Of a stretch of 13,087 bases of DNA, positions 1 through 6,419 are shown piece after piece. The notes under the pieces were generated by a model. The model had not been told where the DNA came from and made no database searches. It saw only the letters and a program-made list of their open reading frames with translations. Positions within the stretch are counted from its first letter, which is position 1, and every line of letters begins with the position of its first letter. The position numbers and the translations under genes are program-made. The stretch is from Clostridiaceae bacterium. GTDB lineage: Bacteria > Bacillota > Clostridia > DSM-8532. The stretch is from contig JAAYGP010000169.1 of assembly GCA_012727625.1 (NCBI GenBank), forward strand, positions 1-13,087, read 5' to 3'.

Positions 1-253
1 AGATGCGGGCATATCCATATACCGGCAAATCCACCTGTATAAGCTTTCCTTCAAGGCTGTAAAAGTTAATCTGCCGTGTCTTGCCGGGGGTGCTGCCAAC
101 CCTCGCAAGGTTCTTTCTGCCTGCCAGAAAGTTGATCACCGATGACTTGCCCACATTCGATCTGCCTACCATTGCGATCTCAGGAATTTCACTTTCCGGA
201 TACCCTTTAGGAGCTACCGCTGTTGTTATATGCTCAGACCACTTTATGTTCAA
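1..253 (-). CDS. engB: EngB/YsxC-type ribosome-assembly GTPase, 3' part cut by window edge
   Basis: Only the first 84 codons are in the window. The protein belongs to the TrmE-Era-EngA-EngB GTPase group. Family members (YsxC/YihA) bind GTP and act in late assembly of the large ribosomal subunit. Visible features are the family opening with YPE at 18-20 and PEIA at 24-27, the P-loop GRSNVGKSS at 30-38, the RKNLAR segment at 46-51, and the switch I region with STPGKT at 54-59. The G3 motif normally reads DxPGYG; here it reads DLPVYG at 75-80, so the invariant glycine is Val78 (codon GTA at 20-22). The start is TTG at 251-253, because an in-frame TAA lies two codons upstream and the next ATG falls just before the P-loop. 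A GGTGAG seven bases upstream is the likely ribosome site. The gene follows recN after about 150 bp on the same strand. The identification is firm; the state of the G3 motif is uncertain. Confidence 0.9.
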   Translation of the reverse strand, partial: MNIKWSEHITTAVAPKGYPESEIPEIAMVGRSNVGKSSVINFLAGRKNLARVGSTPGKTRQINFYSLEGKLIQVDLPVYGYARI

Positions 254-283
254 TTTTTATCTCACCACTCCTGTTTTTCACAT

Positions 284-305
284 GTTCCCGAATAATATCG
301 GGAGC
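284..305. other. hairpin between recN and engB
   Basis: An 8-bp inverted repeat (one G-T pair) with a six-base loop lies between the recN stop and the engB start. On the plus strand it is followed by a T-rich stretch, but no plus-strand gene leads into it. On the minus strand, the direction of transcription here, it is followed by A-rich sequence, so it does not look like a normal terminator for recN. It would sit in the engB leader RNA. Its function is unknown. Confidence 0.35.
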
Positions 306-405
306 TTGTTCTTCTTGTTTTATCGGTTGTAAAATCTCAAACCTAAGCTAATTAACATATAGCTACAGTTAAATTACATGATCCCGGTTCTGCTGAACGA
401 ATTCA

Positions 406-2115
406 CTAATGCTTTCCATGAGCGCCTCGCAGCCCTTTTCCTTTTTCAATCATCTCTTTTGCGAGTTTTGCCGTGATTTCACTATTATCACCGCTTAACA
501 ATCTGGATATCTCTATTTCCCGTTCTTTGCCCTGCAATTTTTTAACATGGGCCAAAGTCCTGTTTACGTCAAATGTTTTGTCTATGTAATAATGCGCGTT
601 TGCAAGGCTTGCTATCTGCGCATGGTGGGTTACACAAATCACCTGATGCTTTCTTGAGATTTCAAGAAGCTTCTCACCTACCTTTAAAGCAGCCCGGCCG
701 CTGACACCGGTATCTATTTCATCAAAAATCAAAACACCCGTTTCATCAACATCAGCAAGTATTGTTTTTATAGCCAGCATAATCCTTGACATTTCACCGC
801 CGGATGCGATTTTGGCAAGAGGCTTGAACCCCTCTCCGGGGTTGGGTGAAATTAAAAACTCAATGGTGTCAAGACCGTTTTCCATATATTCACGGTTTTC
901 ATCAAATTGTATATCCAACCTGAAAACAGCTTTTGGCATGTCAAGATCCACTAGTTCCGATGTTATCCTTTCATTTAATTCACAGGCGGCTTTAACCCTC
1001 ATGTTATGTATACTCTTAGCTTTTGCATACAGGATTCCATCAAGCACCGCCATCTCTTTTTCAAGCTTTTTAAGCAGGCTTTCAGTATCGGATACCTCAT
1101 CAAGTTTCTGTTTTATATCTTCCCCGTATTTTATAATTTCCTTTATTGTATTTCCATATTTTCGTTTAAGTGATTCAATGAGAGCAAGCCTTTCCTCAAC
1201 CGTTTGCTGAAGATCCGGATCATAATTCACCTGCTCTTTCATAATACGGATGCTGCGAGATATATCCACCAATTTATCAGATACTTCCGCAAGAGCTTCC
1301 GACATTTCCTTAAATTCCGGGGCATAACCACATATATTTTCCATAGCCGCCTGGGCAAATTGGGTTGATTCAATGGCTCCTGAGGTTAAACCGCCATCTT
1401 CGCCTGACAATGCCGTGTAAGACTTGTTTAATGCTTCTATTATGCTCTCGGCGTTTGATAAAAGACTGCTTTGACGCATAAGTTCCTCATCTTCGTTTTC
1501 TTTCAGATTGGCGGAAGTTATCTCATTTAATTGGTATTTATAAAGGTCTTCCAGCCGGGCCCTTTCTTTTTCCGTCTCTTTTAAGTTTTTAATTTTTTTC
1601 TTAACCTCATTAAATTTCATTAATGCTTTTTTATATTCATCCTTTTCCGATAACAAAGCCGGACCGGAATATCTGTCAAGATAATCAATCTGGGCCTTGT
1701 TTCTGAGCAAAGACTGATTGTCATTTTGTCCGTGTATATCAATAAGGTATTCTCCCACAGCCCTCAACTGGGATACAGTTGCAAAGCTCCCGTTTATTCT
1801 GCATATGTTTTTCCCTGACGCAAAAAATTGCCTTGACAGTATAATTGTATTGTCCTCAAGGTTGTCAATGCCCATACCGGTAAAAACATCAACAAGCTTT
1901 GGCGGTATCTGAAAAACAGATTCAACTTTTGCTTTTTCTTCACCAATACGTATTAAATCCCTTGAAACTCTGCCGCCAAGCAGGGCATTGATAGCATCGA
2001 TCAGTATGGATTTACCGGCTCCTGTTTCACCGGTCAGTGTATTAAGCCCGTCCTCCAGCTCTATTGTCAGTTTCTCTATAATAGCGACATTCTCCACCGA
2101 CAACTGGATAATCAT
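406..2115 (-). CDS. recN: DNA repair protein RecN (SMC-like ATPase)
   Basis: The 569-residue length is normal for RecN (about 550-580). RecN is an SMC-family ATPase recruited to DNA double-strand breaks in homologous recombination. The N-terminal ATPase half carries a Walker A GETGAGKS at 29-36 and the RecN-typical DIHGQNDNQ at 126-134. A charged helical region at about 155-375 fits the short coiled coil. The C-terminal half has the ABC signature SGGEMSR at about 438-444, Walker B LIFDEIDTG at about 462-470 and VTHHAQIA at about 495-502, where VTHLPQVA is more usual. The ATG overlaps the argR stop by four bases (ATGA at 2112-2115), and a GGGGG run lies 8 bases upstream inside argR, so the two are probably translationally coupled. 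This adjacency is common in Firmicutes. spoIVB and spo0A, often found just downstream, are not seen; engB follows instead. Confidence 0.97.
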   Translation of the reverse strand: MIIQLSVENVAIIEKLTIELEDGLNTLTGETGAGKSILIDAINALLGGRVSRDLIRIGEEKAKVESVFQIPPKLVDVFTGMGIDNLEDNTIILSRQFFASGKNICRINGSFATVSQLRAVGEYLIDIHGQNDNQSLLRNKAQIDYLDRYSGPALLSEKDEYKKALMKFNEVKKKIKNLKETEKERARLEDLYKYQLNEITSANLKENEDEELMRQSSLLSNAESIIEALNKSYTALSGEDGGLTSGAIESTQFAQAAMENICGYAPEFKEMSEALAEVSDKLVDISRSIRIMKEQVNYDPDLQQTVEERLALIESLKRKYGNTIKEIIKYGEDIKQKLDEVSDTESLLKKLEKEMAVLDGILYAKAKSIHNMRVKAACELNERITSELVDLDMPKAVFRLDIQFDENREYMENGLDTIEFLISPNPGEGFKPLAKIASGGEMSRIMLAIKTILADVDETGVLIFDEIDTGVSGRAALKVGEKLLEISRKHQVICVTHHAQIASLANAHYYIDKTFDVNRTLAHVKKLQGKEREIEISRLLSGDNSEITAKLAKEMIEKGKGLRGAHGKH

Positions 2116-2573
2116 AGCCTATTCCCCCTGACAAGCTGGAGTATTTTCTCCTGCAGTTCTTCAGCTATCCTTTCAGCTCTCGTGACTATCATTATCGTGT
2201 CATCTCCCGCAATTGTGCCAACTATTGCCGGCCATCCAAGAGAGTCAATTGATGACGCAACTCCTGAGGCCATACCGGGCAGTGTTTTTACAACCAGGAT
2301 GTTGTTTGCGTAATCACTGGAGACATATCCGCCCCTGAGGATGGTCAGCATTTTTTCATTCAAAGCACCGGAGTCATTATTTATTGCCGTATACTTTGTA
2401 TTTCCTTCGGAGTCCATGACCTTAACCAGGCGCAACTCCTTGATGTCACGGGATATAGTAGCCTGTGTAACATCCATGCCGTGCTCCTTAAGCTTTTCGA
2501 CAAGTTCGTCCTGAGTAACAATATCATATTTTTCAATTATGTCAAGAATCTTTGCGTGCCGGTTATATTTCAT
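2112..2573 (-). CDS. argR: Arginine repressor ArgR/AhrC
   Basis: This 153-residue protein matches the ArgR/AhrC family, hexameric arginine-sensing regulators of arginine synthesis and catabolism. An N-terminal winged helix-turn-helix runs to about residue 70, with the family signature TQATISRDIKEL at 36-47. The C-terminal oligomerisation and arginine-binding domain has KTLPGMA at 96-102 and GTIAGDDT at 119-126, where the paired Asp residues contact arginine in known members. I chose ATG 2571-2573, which gives MKYNRHAKIL and follows AAAGGTGG by 11 bases. A GTG six codons upstream overlaps that ribosome site and is less likely. The gene lies between nadK and recN. A good TATAAT at 2603-2608 has no recognisable -35 box, so a separate argR promoter is only possible. 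I do not see a clear arginine box. Confidence 0.95.
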   Translation of the reverse strand: MKYNRHAKILDIIEKYDIVTQDELVEKLKEHGMDVTQATISRDIKELRLVKVMDSEGNTKYTAINNDSGALNEKMLTILRGGYVSSDYANNILVVKTLPGMASGVASSIDSLGWPAIVGTIAGDDTIMIVTRAERIAEELQEKILQLVRGNRL

Positions 2574-2622
2574 TAACTGCCATGCCACCTTTCACTATTT
2601 ATATTATAACCTGAAAGCCTAA

Positions 2623-2639
2623 TCTTCGCCCTATACACG
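2623..2639. repeat. 17-bp imperfect direct repeat, copy upstream of argR
   Basis: This segment matches 2731-2747 at 16 of 17 positions. The partner covers the last codons and stop of nadK and the first bases after it. The copies are 108 bp apart, and this one lies just upstream of the TATAAT in front of argR. It looks like a small local duplication of the nadK tail. I see no mobile-element features with it. Confidence 0.6.
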
Positions 2640-2730
2640 GAAGTTCTTCATCTTTTCCGACCTCAGAAATTATACACTAAAGATTCCGGCTTTTACCGTG
2701 ACCGCGAACCCTGACATGTGAATCCTTTAC

Positions 2731-2747
2731 TCTTCGCCCTACACACG
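2731..2747. repeat. 17-bp imperfect direct repeat, copy at the end of nadK
   Basis: Partner of the repeat at 2623-2639, with one mismatch. It includes the nadK stop codon (2739-2741) and the two codons before it. The presence of coding sequence here suggests this is the original copy and the other is a duplicate. Confidence 0.6.
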
Positions 2748-3596
2748 TATTTTAGCCCGCAGAACATCATAAAAGTTTATTCCGCTGTTTATTGAAACAA
2801 ACCTTATATCCTTATCTGCCTGCCTTATTGTAATCCTGTCACCTGCAACAATATTAAAACCTTCCTGTCCGTCCAGGGTCATTGTCGCGCTGTCAGGATA
2901 GTCGTCATTCACGGATAAGCTTAATTCCTTTTCCGGGCTTGTTATGAACGAACGGGAATACAATATATGAGGGCATATGGGTGTGGTGATCATCAACCTC
3001 ATATCAGGCTGTACTATAGGTCCCCCGGCCGACAGGGTGTAAGCTGTTGAACCGGTTGGGGTTGAAATAATTACACCGTCACCCGGAAAAGAATCGATAA
3101 ATTGCCCATCCACCAAAACTTTCAGCCTTATAATACGGGACAGGCCATCTCTTGACACAACCACATCGTTAAGCGCTATGCTTTTATAAACAGTCTCACC
3201 GTTTCTGTCAACAAGCGCAGACAAAACCATTCTGTTTTTAAGCTTAAAATCACCCTTTGACAAACGCTCGATGGCCTTTTCAATTTCATTTTTCTCAACT
3301 TCTGCTAAAAAGCCGACAGTGCCAAGATTTATGCCTAAAACAGGAATATCATATTTGAAAATGGTTCTGGCTGTTCTTAGTAAAGTGCCATCACCACCCA
3401 GCGATATAACAAAATCTGAATTCTCCATGGCAAAAACACTGTCGTACGGCACACGGACTTTCTGGCTGTCCGACAAATCACCTGCAAGGTGTGGATGCAT
3501 ACCGTATTTTCTGATTAATTCAACAACACGATTTGTGATATTAAGGTCCTTGTCTTTTTTCCGGTTTGTAAAAATGCCAATCTGAATTTTTTTCAT
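2739..3596 (-). CDS. nadK: NAD kinase
   Basis: NAD kinase phosphorylates NAD+ to NADP+ in the cytoplasm and is the main source of NADP. At 285 residues the length is typical. The family GGDGT motif is at 67-71, followed by the LGINLGTVGFL segment at about 87-97. An LND at 142-144 sits where LNE is usual, a conservative change. The glycine-rich C-terminal block DGVIISTPTGSTAY lies around 173-186, followed by SAGGPIV and TPICPH. The ATG start gives MKKIQIGIFTN, a normal N-terminus. GGAGG is 13 bases upstream, a long spacing, but no better start is visible. It leads the nadK-argR-recN group with its own candidate promoter at 3630-3659. Other Firmicutes often have a tlyA-type gene upstream; here there is only non-coding DNA and then rho. 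Confidence 0.96.
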   Translation of the reverse strand: MKKIQIGIFTNRKKDKDLNITNRVVELIRKYGMHPHLAGDLSDSQKVRVPYDSVFAMENSDFVISLGGDGTLLRTARTIFKYDIPVLGINLGTVGFLAEVEKNEIEKAIERLSKGDFKLKNRMVLSALVDRNGETVYKSIALNDVVVSRDGLSRIIRLKVLVDGQFIDSFPGDGVIISTPTGSTAYTLSAGGPIVQPDMRLMITTPICPHILYSRSFITSPEKELSLSVNDDYPDSATMTLDGQEGFNIVAGDRITIRQADKDIRFVSINSGINFYDVLRAKIRV

Positions 3597-3629
3597 AAAA
3601 GATATAATCCCTCCGGTTTCTCAAGATCT

Positions 3630-3659
3630 ATTATACATTTAAAATGCATAAAAATACAA
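3630..3659 (-). promoter_or_regulatory. candidate sigma-A promoter for nadK
   Basis: Read on the minus strand, a perfect TATAAT (3630-3635) is preceded by 18 bases and a weak -35 TTGTAT (3654-3659). Transcription would begin near 3623, leaving a short leader of under 30 nt that contains the nadK ribosome site. The -10 match is strong and the -35 match is poor. Confidence 0.5.
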
Positions 3660-3717
3660 CAATTATATGGAGGATTACACGTATCCATAAGGACCTGGAG
3701 TTACTTTTCACGCCCTG

Positions 3718-3821
3718 ACCTGATTCAGGTTCTGCCAAAGCTGCCCCGGATATTGAGCAATAGGAGGAAACTTCAGCGGAACGAAGCTCTTGTTCCGCTA
3801 TTGCACAATATCTGACCTGAA
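3718..3821. other. structured non-coding element between rho and nadK
   Basis: The 450-bp gap from 3597 to 4045 has no convincing gene but holds strong dyad symmetry. A 13-position stem with one mismatch (3749-3761 with 3800-3812) encloses an 8-bp perfect hairpin (3775-3782 with 3792-3799). The 13 bases between them on the left can form a small 4-bp stem, giving a possible three-way junction. Outside it, TTCAGGT near 3723-3729 can pair with ACCTGAA at 3815-3821. The segment also has a tight self-complementary ACCTGATTCAGGT at 3718-3730. It could be a small RNA, an RNA processing site, or a relic of a short palindromic repeat family. Neither strand is indicated by the sequence, and I match it to no known RNA class. 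Confidence 0.4.
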
Positions 3822-3892
3822 GTGACTGAATTAGTTGCGAACAAATAATGTACCCGGACAACAGGTTTCGGACATTAATAGCAAAGTGTGAC

Positions 3893-3921
3893 AAAAGCCA
3901 CGCTAATCCCGCATGGCTTTT
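3893..3921 (-). terminator. intrinsic terminator downstream of rho
   Basis: An 11-position stem with one mismatch (3893-3903 with 3911-3921) and a 7-base loop, ending in TTTTGT on the minus strand, about 125 bp past the rho stop. The stem is also flanked by T residues on the plus strand, so it could work both ways, but only minus-strand genes are present. Confidence 0.65.
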
Positions 3922-4045
3922 ATCATTATGATATTGCGTATTTCAGCAATTAATATGCTTGTAAGGCAACTGTTTTGCCCGGCTTGATGATTGCTGTTTT
4001 TGCCGTAACCTCATCAGGTATTTTATCAATCTGCACACTATCATG

Positions 4046-5830
4046 TTACTTGTAAATCAAATCGAAACTGCTTTTTTCCTTTTGTATGAAAGCAAGATTT
4101 ATACCGTTAATGAATTCTTCGTTTGTTTTGGTTTGTACCAAACGATTTATGATCATTTCCGTAACCTCTGCGGTGCCCATATTGCTCATGGCTTTTCTGA
4201 TTGCCCAGACAGATTCAAGTTCACGCTGGGATAAAAGCAATTCTTCGCGCCTTGTGCCGGATCGGTTAATATCGATAGCAGGGAAAATACGTTTTTCGGA
4301 AAGTTTTCTGTCAAGGTGCAGCTCCATATTGCCAGTACCCTTGAATTCTTCATAGATAACATCATCCATCCGGCTTCCGGTGTCTATCAACGCTGTCGCA
4401 ATAATGGTAAGGCTGCCTCCGTTCTCAATGTTTCTGGCTGAGCCGAAAAAGCGCTTGGGCTTGTGTAAAGCTCCCGGATCAAGACCTCCGGTTAAAGTCC
4501 TTCCCGTCGGCGGGATTGTCATATTATATGCCCTGGCCATACGGGTTATACTGTCAAGAAGTATAACAACATCCTTTTTCTGTTCCACAAGCCGCTGAGC
4601 CCTTTCCAGAACCATTTCAGCAACCTTTATGTGATGCTCCGGCAGCTCATCAAAAGTACTGTATATAACATCCCCTCTTATTGAACGCTGCATGTCGGTT
4701 ACTTCCTCGGGTCTTTCATCAATCAAAAGAACTATTAATTCAATGTCGTTATATTTTTGAGTAATTGCATTGGCAATTTTTTTCAACAGAATGGTTTTTC
4801 CCGCTTTTGGCGGTGAAACAATTAAACCTCTTTGCCCTTTGCCGATGGGAGCAATCAAATCGATTAAACGGGTTGAAAGCTCTTTTGGCTCGGTCTCAAG
4901 TGTAATCCTCTGATTTGGATAAATTGGTGTCAGCTGATCGAATGGGCGACGCCGTTGCGCAATTTCAGGCGATTCACCGTTAACCGAAAGCACATATAAA
5001 AGTGCCTGGAATTTTTCCCCCTCTTTCTGGATTCTGCCTTTACCAACGATTTTATCACCTGTTTTCAAGTTAAATCGTCTGATTTGGGATGGTGAAACAT
5101 ATATATCACGAGGACCCGATAAATAATTCTGTCCTCTTAAGAAACCATATCCATCCGGCAAAACCTCCAGTATTCCGCTGACAGGTTCTTCACTCTCTAT
5201 CTTCGATAAATCCTTATTGTATCCATATCTTGAGGTGCTTTCCCGATAATCCCTGGTATATTCAGCCTTTTCCTGCTGAGTTTCCTTTTCTTCCGCAACA
5301 TAATCGCTTTGTTGGGCAACTTCCCGGGTTTCATCCTTTGTTTCCCGGCCTGAATCATCCTCTGCATTCTGACGGGCTACACTTTGTTCTTCAATTTCTG
5401 TTTTTGTTTCACTCTCATCTTTGCTTTCAGCGGACTCTTCTGTCTTCTCCTCTTCCTTTGCAGCAGGAGGACATCCGCGCCTGACCGGCTTTCTTACCTC
5501 AGGTTCGCTTGATTTTTCGGTTCTCCTGCTTTCAGTTTTAACCTCACCAGACTCTTCAGAATCTGCTGTTTGCTGAATGACAGACTCCTGTGTTCCGACA
5601 GTGGCGTCAGCACTTTCCGGCACATCCTTAATTTTTTTAGGTCGTCCAAGTCTTCTTTGCTCGAAGCTCTGAACAGGTTTGGCTGTTTCCTCTGATTCCG
5701 CACCAACGGATAGGATCTTATCAATCAGCTCCTGTTTTCTGTATCGGGTTATACTTTTTATCCCCATTACTTTCGCGATATACCGCAAATCTTCCAGACT
5801 TTTGCCTTGCAGTTTTTCTCTATCTTCCAT
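4046..5830 (-). CDS. rho: Transcription termination factor Rho with long N-terminal insertion
   Basis: Rho is a hexameric RNA-dependent ATPase that ends transcription by translocating along nascent RNA. The 594 residues exceed the roughly 420 of Rho from E. coli or B. subtilis. The excess is an insertion between the N-terminal helical domain (about 5-42) and the cold-shock-like RNA-binding domain (about 217-285). The insertion (about 45-212) is rich in Glu, Lys, Ser, Thr and Gln and likely disordered. It contains RRLGRPKKIK at 59-68, an AT-hook-like motif, and RRGCPPAAK at 117-125, which looks like a second one with Arg changed to Cys120. The ATPase core is intact: Walker A PPKAGKT at 340-346, VVILLDS with Asp426, RFFGSARN at 460-467 and the EEFKGTGNMEL segment near 494-504. 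AAGGCGG lies six bases before the ATG. The gene stands alone behind a long leader and ends at a hairpin at 3893-3921. Confidence 0.97.
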   Translation of the reverse strand: MEDREKLQGKSLEDLRYIAKVMGIKSITRYRKQELIDKILSVGAESEETAKPVQSFEQRRLGRPKKIKDVPESADATVGTQESVIQQTADSEESGEVKTESRRTEKSSEPEVRKPVRRGCPPAAKEEEKTEESAESKDESETKTEIEEQSVARQNAEDDSGRETKDETREVAQQSDYVAEEKETQQEKAEYTRDYRESTSRYGYNKDLSKIESEEPVSGILEVLPDGYGFLRGQNYLSGPRDIYVSPSQIRRFNLKTGDKIVGKGRIQKEGEKFQALLYVLSVNGESPEIAQRRRPFDQLTPIYPNQRITLETEPKELSTRLIDLIAPIGKGQRGLIVSPPKAGKTILLKKIANAITQKYNDIELIVLLIDERPEEVTDMQRSIRGDVIYSTFDELPEHHIKVAEMVLERAQRLVEQKKDVVILLDSITRMARAYNMTIPPTGRTLTGGLDPGALHKPKRFFGSARNIENGGSLTIIATALIDTGSRMDDVIYEEFKGTGNMELHLDRKLSEKRIFPAIDINRSGTRREELLLSQRELESVWAIRKAMSNMGTAEVTEMIINRLVQTKTNEEFINGINLAFIQKEKSSFDLIYK

Positions 5831-6173
5831 GATACACCGCCTTATTGTATGAAAAATAATATTTTTTGATGTTTTATATCAATTGATAATTTCCAAAATA
5901 ACCTGACAAATTTTATGTAAAATCTATTGGACTTAATAACCTTTTATGAAAGCATTTATTATAGATCATACTAAAAACTCTTTTTTTTGTGTGCATAAAA
6001 AGATTATTTTCCCTGTAAAACTATTAATTTTCTGTAAAATGAGCTCACGAACCACATTGGATGGTATCATTCCGGCGCATACGACAAGCCTTTTCCTGAA
6101 AGCAGGCAAAGTAATAAAAGCAGGTTTTTTTCTGTTTTTTAAAGAAATAATTACATGCAATTTTTTATATCTG

Positions 6174-6204
6174 TATATCTGTACCGGGGCAGATATACTC
6201 TGCC
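6174..6204 (-). other. two mutually exclusive hairpins in the rho leader
   Basis: TATATCTG (6174-6181) is complementary to CAGATATA (6190-6197) around an 8-base loop. GGCAGA (6188-6193) is complementary to TCTGCC (6199-6204) around a 5-base loop. Both need bases 6190-6193, so only one can form at a time. A tandem second TATATCTG at 6166-6173 gives a further pairing choice. On the rho-sense strand neither stem is followed by a U run, so this does not look like a simple terminator switch. Confidence 0.4.
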
Positions 6205-6237
6205 TGTTTCTAATCTGTGCCCGTCACCTGCACATGG

Positions 6238-6270
6238 GGCATCTTTTAATCTTATTATATTACAAATGGC
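6238..6270. repeat. imperfect direct repeat, copy nearer rho
   Basis: About 26 of 32 positions match the copy at 6297-6328, including an unbroken TATTATATTAC (6253-6263) and GGCATCTT at the left end. The two copies start 59 bp apart. See the tandem RNA candidate at 6201-6330. Confidence 0.65.
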
Positions 6271-6296
6271 ATCGTAGCCTGAACCGCGTATATTGC

Positions 6297-6328
6297 GGCA
6301 TCTTCCAGTCCTATTATATTACGTTGGC
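6297..6328. repeat. imperfect direct repeat, copy nearer dnaX
   Basis: Partner of 6238-6270, with the shared TATTATATTAC at 6312-6322. Differences are concentrated in the six bases after GGCATCTT and next to the final GGC. Confidence 0.65.
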
Positions 6329-6370
6329 TATTAAAAAATAATCTGGGTATTATCTATGATCAAGGAATTC

Positions 6371-6419
6371 AGGAGTTAAATACATTATCTGCTCCTAAAA
6401 GCACATTTATTATTTTAGG
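6371..6419 (-). other. overlapping alternative hairpins early in the rho leader
   Basis: AGGAG (6371-6375) can pair with CTCCT (6392-6396), while CCTAAAA (6394-6400) can pair with TTTTAGG (6413-6419). The stems share 6394-6396 and therefore compete. In rho-sense RNA the 7-bp stem would be made first, about 60 nt after the predicted start. Neither is followed by a U tract. Confidence 0.3.

Larger units (their letters stand above)
6201..6330 (-). ncRNA. candidate tandem-domain structured RNA upstream of rho
   Basis: Read as rho-sense RNA, there are two successive units. Unit 1 is closed by 6326-6330 with 6275-6279 (5 bp), contains the core GTAATATAATA, and has a hairpin 6295-6298 with 6284-6287. 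Unit 2 may be closed by 6268-6271 with 6201-6204 (4 bp), contains the same core, and has a hairpin 6237-6241 with 6218-6222. The repeated cores are 6297-6328 and 6238-6270. Similar sequence followed by differing hairpin sequences is what a duplicated RNA domain would give. I recognise no known riboswitch or RNA family. The helices are short, and GTAATATAATA also resembles a promoter -10 region, so duplicated promoters are an alternative. Confidence 0.3.

Noticed and set aside
812..1210. Plus-strand frames opposite recN, dnaX, rho and other genes
   Set aside because: They are mirror images of well-identified minus-strand genes and have no ribosome sites or family features.
3700..3745. Resemblance to part of a TPP riboswitch (ACCTGAT followed by TGCCA)
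   Set aside because: The conserved CTGAGA and the GCG-AGGGAA part are missing, and no thiamine gene lies downstream on that strand.
3631..3894. 87-codon minus-strand reading frame between rho and nadK
   Set aside because: It overlaps the rho terminator at one end and the nadK promoter -10 at the other. Its middle is built from the long inverted repeats at 3749-3812, it has no good ribosome site and it resembles no family I know.
6100..6140. Plus-strand terminator-like CAGG followed by T runs
   Set aside because: The stem is only four base pairs and no plus-strand gene leads into it.
5966..6160. 64-codon minus-strand frame in the rho leader
   Set aside because: Begins with TTG without a ribosome site, and no recognisable family. 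It might be chance openness in AT-rich DNA.
5946..6341. 131-codon plus-strand reading frame upstream of rho
   Set aside because: No ribosome site, opposite to every other gene, erratic low-complexity composition rich in Phe, Ile and Leu, and crossed by the repeated leader structures.
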